Assembly: GCA_037975125.1 (NCBI GenBank)
Contig: CM075862.1
Location: 57,273,279-57,337,278, forward strand
Origin: Latrodectus hesperus
Taxonomy: Eukaryota > Arthropoda > Arachnida > Araneae > Theridiidae
DNA: 64,000 nt
Reading direction: 5' to 3'
Below, in pieces: positions 61,850 through 64,000 of this stretch. Both the position numbers and the translations under genes were made by a program. Under the pieces are notes generated by a model that did no database searches, was not told the DNA's origin, and saw only the letters and a list, made by a program, of their open reading frames with translations. Numbering within the stretch: the stretch's first letter is position 1; every line of letters begins with the position of its first letter.

Positions 61850-62790
61850 GGTTTATTCCAAAAGATTCAACAATACTTCATCTATTTCTCAACAAAAGAA
61901 ATATCAGAATTGTCAAATTATGTGATAAAATTGTTGTATTCCAGTATAATAGAATTCTGCGCCTGGAAATGGAGTCAATATGTCACAGCTGTTAGCGCGT
62001 CTTCATTTGTCGAGAAGCAATGCCTGGACTGGAATTTCTTCAGGTGCAAAAACAGATCGAAATAGCTGGGAGCAAGGATGGAACTTTAAAAACTAACTTT
62101 TCATAGCAAAAACTTCTGGATGAGTTTCGTTTGCAGGTATTTAACCATCCATCTTATAGTGCGCAACTATAGGGTGGATATTCAAATACTTCCCAGTGAA
62201 AATCTTGCAGCAATTTTTTTCGCGGAGAACAAAACTAGTACTAAGCATTCCACGATTCTTGCTCTGAATGTAGTTTCGCAAGTTCCTTTGATGTGATTAA
62301 GAACGTTTAGTGTTTACTATTGCACACTTTGGCAAAAATTCAGAGAGTAGAATGCCTTGTCTATCCCAGAAGTCCATGCACATATATTTCTGCATATATA
62401 CAATCTATTTTCAACCGAATCGGATATTTACTGTGACGCCAATTCATCAACTGTTACTTAGTTTCTGGAGACTAGTCTCCAACTCATGTCTCCATCACTT
62501 GAAATTATTTTATCGAGGTAATTGACACCTTCATAGTGGTATTGTTGCAGAAAATCAATGTTTATTCCATTTTTTTGTTTGTTGTTCGAGTGTAAGGCTC
62601 TTCGGCGACTACTTGGCTCACAACTTCCGAAAGAACAAATGTTTTGTGACGTATTTCTGCAACACAATTAGAGATAATCTGGAAAATTGGCTTTTGCGTT
62701 CATTAATTTAACATGATGATTCTGAAGAATGCATTGTCGTACTTGTCTTAGAAATCCATTGTTACGTTTCGTTTTTATTTGAATAATTCC
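61850..62790 (-). pseudogene. decayed mariner transposase relic
   Basis: Minus-strand fragments follow the mariner order. Near 62458-62570 the frame reads FLQQYHYEGVNYLDKIISSD, the segment carrying the first catalytic Asp (family GDE). FWDRQGILLSEF follows at about 62310-62350, then GMLS near 62240. FHWEVFEYPPYS occurs at about 62165-62202, and after an extra ~80 bp YFDLFLHLKKFQS and CFSTNEDALTAV follow. Stops, frameshifts and the extra segment make it inactive. The last Asp region (PDLAPSD in active members) is split by the extra segment. Ends and terminal repeats were not identified. Confidence 0.75.
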
Positions 62791-62933
62791 GAATTCGATT
62801 TCTCGATCATGTATAAAAATGGAATTCTTTTCAACGTAACATAATAAAATTATGGGCCGAAATATCTACGCGATATTTAAATTGAAGACAGAAATTATCA
62901 ATAATGAATTTGAAAAACAGAAGTTCAAATATA

Positions 62934-62939
62934 TTTATT
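62934..62939 (-). promoter_or_regulatory. polyadenylation signal in BEL/Pao LTR
   Basis: AATAAA on the minus strand within the LTR, at a position suitable for ending the genomic transcript. Confidence 0.55.
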
Positions 62940-63032
62940 TCTTCACTAAATCAAAACATTGCTCGGCGAGTGCCGGATGCATACTGAAAAAAAAGGTTTT
63001 AGATTACACAATAACGCAAGCAGTCACATGGG

Positions 63033-63040
63033 TGACGTCA
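63033..63040. promoter_or_regulatory. CRE palindrome in BEL/Pao LTR
   Basis: TGACGTCA, the full palindromic ATF/CREB site, lies about 30 bp inside the start of the LTR, where transcriptional control elements are expected. Activity is inferred only. Confidence 0.45.
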
Positions 63041-63068
63041 CTCGCTTCTCTGGCGATTGGTTGTTACA

Positions 63069-63084
63069 TATCCTCCCACCTTTT
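63069..63084 (-). promoter_or_regulatory. BEL/Pao polypurine tract
   Basis: AAAAGGTGGGAGGATA on the minus strand directly abuts the LTR start. Confidence 0.78.
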
Positions 63085-63142
63085 GTTTCGGGAGAAAACA
63101 AAACCTAAATGAAAAAGAAAAAAGTTAGTTACAATTATAAGA

Positions 63143-64000
63143 TTACAGATTCAGTTTTTTAGGAATTTTCACTAATCGTCCAGTTCTGGTTGTTTTTGGT
63201 AAGTCCTTATCATCACTGAGCAAAATTGTTCTTAGAGAATCACTGGAAATGTCATTTTCTGATACCGGTGACAAATCATTTCCTTCAGCATCTGAAAAGG
63301 AATCTCTTCTCACATTTGATGTAGTTGGGACTTCCTCTTTATCAGTAGTTGCTGAAATCTCTAGGGGAAAAATCCTCTGTATAGGTCGCACTAAAACACC
63401 GGATTGTGTTTTCAATTTCACAGTTCTGGCGATATCATCTTTGCCAGGAATCAACTGCATGACTTTAGCAAGAGGCCAGTTCAAATGTTTTTTATTGTCG
63501 TCTCCGATTAACACGATTTCTCCAACTTGTATTTTTGGAGTTGAACACCTTCTGTTTAGACGCTGTATAAGTTGACCAAGGTATTCCTTTCGAAAACGCA
63601 GCTTTAACTGCTCAGTTACTTTGGCTCGATGTTTAATTCTGATTCGAAAATGCTTGGCTTCAATTTCATCAATATTTGTGGTTACACTCTTTATCTTGGG
63701 ATTGTTTAACATGATCATGGCTGGTGTTATAGGCTTTAGATCTTCAACGTCCTCTGAAAGATATGTGAGTGGACGTGCATTTATAACAGATTCACAATCT
63801 GAGAGTACTGTAAGTAATTCTTCATATGTAAAAACAGTCTTTTCGAGGGTACTTTTAAGAAGATCTTTAACCACTCTAATCAGTTTTTCCCAAAAACCAC
63901 CCCACCAACTCGCGGTTGGAGGGTTGAATTTCCAAGAAATACGTTGGAGGGCTGTTTTGATCGAATGAGCTAATCTTACTCCAATAGCGCAGGATAATAA
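63143..64000 (-). CDS. BEL/Pao pol polyprotein, 3' part: integrase end and DUF5641-like domain (partial)
   Basis: The frame is open from the window edge (64000) to a stop at 63143, about 285 codons, so the 5' part lies outside the window. Near the edge FNPPTASWWGGFWEKLIRVV is the signature of the BEL/Pao integrase C-terminal part. VINARPLTYLSED follows, and then a DUF5641-like segment with LRFRKEYLGQLIQRL, VGEIVLIGDDNKK and WPLAKVMQLIPG. An acidic, Ser-rich tail ends in KTTRTGRLVKIPKKLNL. The next 60 bp lead to a polypurine tract and LTR, as expected for the end of pol. No stop or frameshift is seen, in contrast to every other element here. Start codons inside the fragment are not meaningful. 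Confidence 0.9.
   Translation of the reverse strand, partial: LLSCAIGVRLAHSIKTALQRISWKFNPPTASWWGGFWEKLIRVVKDLLKSTLEKTVFTYEELLTVLSDCESVINARPLTYLSEDVEDLKPITPAMIMLNNPKIKSVTTNIDEIEAKHFRIRIKHRAKVTEQLKLRFRKEYLGQLIQRLNRRCSTPKIQVGEIVLIGDDNKKHLNWPLAKVMQLIPGKDDIARTVKLKTQSGVLVRPIQRIFPLEISATTDKEEVPTTSNVRRDSFSDAEGNDLSPVSENDISSDSLRTILLSDDKDLPKTTRTGRLVKIPKKLNL

Larger units (their letters stand above)
62835..63068 (-). repeat. BEL/Pao LTR
   Basis: 234 bp. Read on the minus strand it begins TGTAACAACC immediately after a polypurine tract and ends TGTTACG, an inverted match to the start apart from the last base (A expected). It lies just downstream of a BEL/Pao coding end, so it is the 3' LTR of that element. 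The 86-codon plus-strand frame across it is a shadow. Confidence 0.82.

Noticed and set aside
62852..63112. 86-codon plus-strand frame
   Set aside because: It overlaps the BEL/Pao LTR and polypurine tract on the opposite strand, so it is a shadow.
63249..63968. Plus-strand frames of 108 and 115 codons
   Set aside because: They are antisense shadows of the BEL/Pao pol frame, which has clear family motifs.

Overview
This window looks like a very AT-rich stretch of animal nuclear DNA with no complete host gene. Long TA dinucleotide tracts recur roughly every 6 kb. Every recognisable coding region belongs to a transposable element: Tc1/mariner, a jockey-like LINE, Ty3/gypsy, BEL/Pao and a tRNA-derived SINE. 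This combination fits an arthropod, and I favour an arachnid such as an orb-weaving spider. That assignment is inference from element style, not a proven identification. Most of the window is probably intergenic or deep intronic DNA. Short islands of higher GC mark almost every inserted element.

Layout. 1-13.8 kb: AT-rich desert with three TA tracts, a strong hairpin at 8.39 kb, a ~215-bp-period duplication at 6.9-7.25 kb, and a decayed coding-like island of unknown nature on the minus strand near 9.2-9.6 kb. 13.81-14.77 kb: an internally deleted Tc1-like element with both terminal inverted repeats and TA duplications. 15.88-17.07 kb: a 5'-truncated antisense LINE with RNase H and a terminal CCHC motif. 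20.6-21.8 kb: two TA tracts and an unrecognised 123-codon open frame on the minus strand. 26.9-30.0 kb: TA tracts, a tRNA-derived SINE, a decayed Tc1 relic and a perfect RFX-type X-box. 38.6-39.1 kb: an unclassified GC-richer repeat-like island.

41.9-47.8 kb holds the most notable object: a decayed Ty3/gypsy LTR retrotransposon whose pol domains run integrase, then reverse transcriptase, then RNase H. That is the copia-like order, not the usual gypsy order. Its 5' LTR has lost its first half to a TA/TATG microsatellite, its leader carries spaced degenerate repeats, and this copy lacks part of gag and the protease. 50.1-51.6 kb: a candidate MITE followed by an antisense Tc1 relic. 51.8-61.8 kb: desert with a perfect 22-bp-arm hairpin at 55.3 kb. 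61.85-62.79 kb: an antisense mariner relic. 62.83-64.0 kb: the 3' end of a BEL/Pao element on the minus strand (LTR, polypurine tract and an open 3' pol frame), running off the window edge.

The elements do not form a functional pathway. They record successive insertions, with deletion, frameshift and microsatellite expansion as the main forces. The BEL/Pao fragment is the only element with a long uninterrupted coding frame and may be the youngest.
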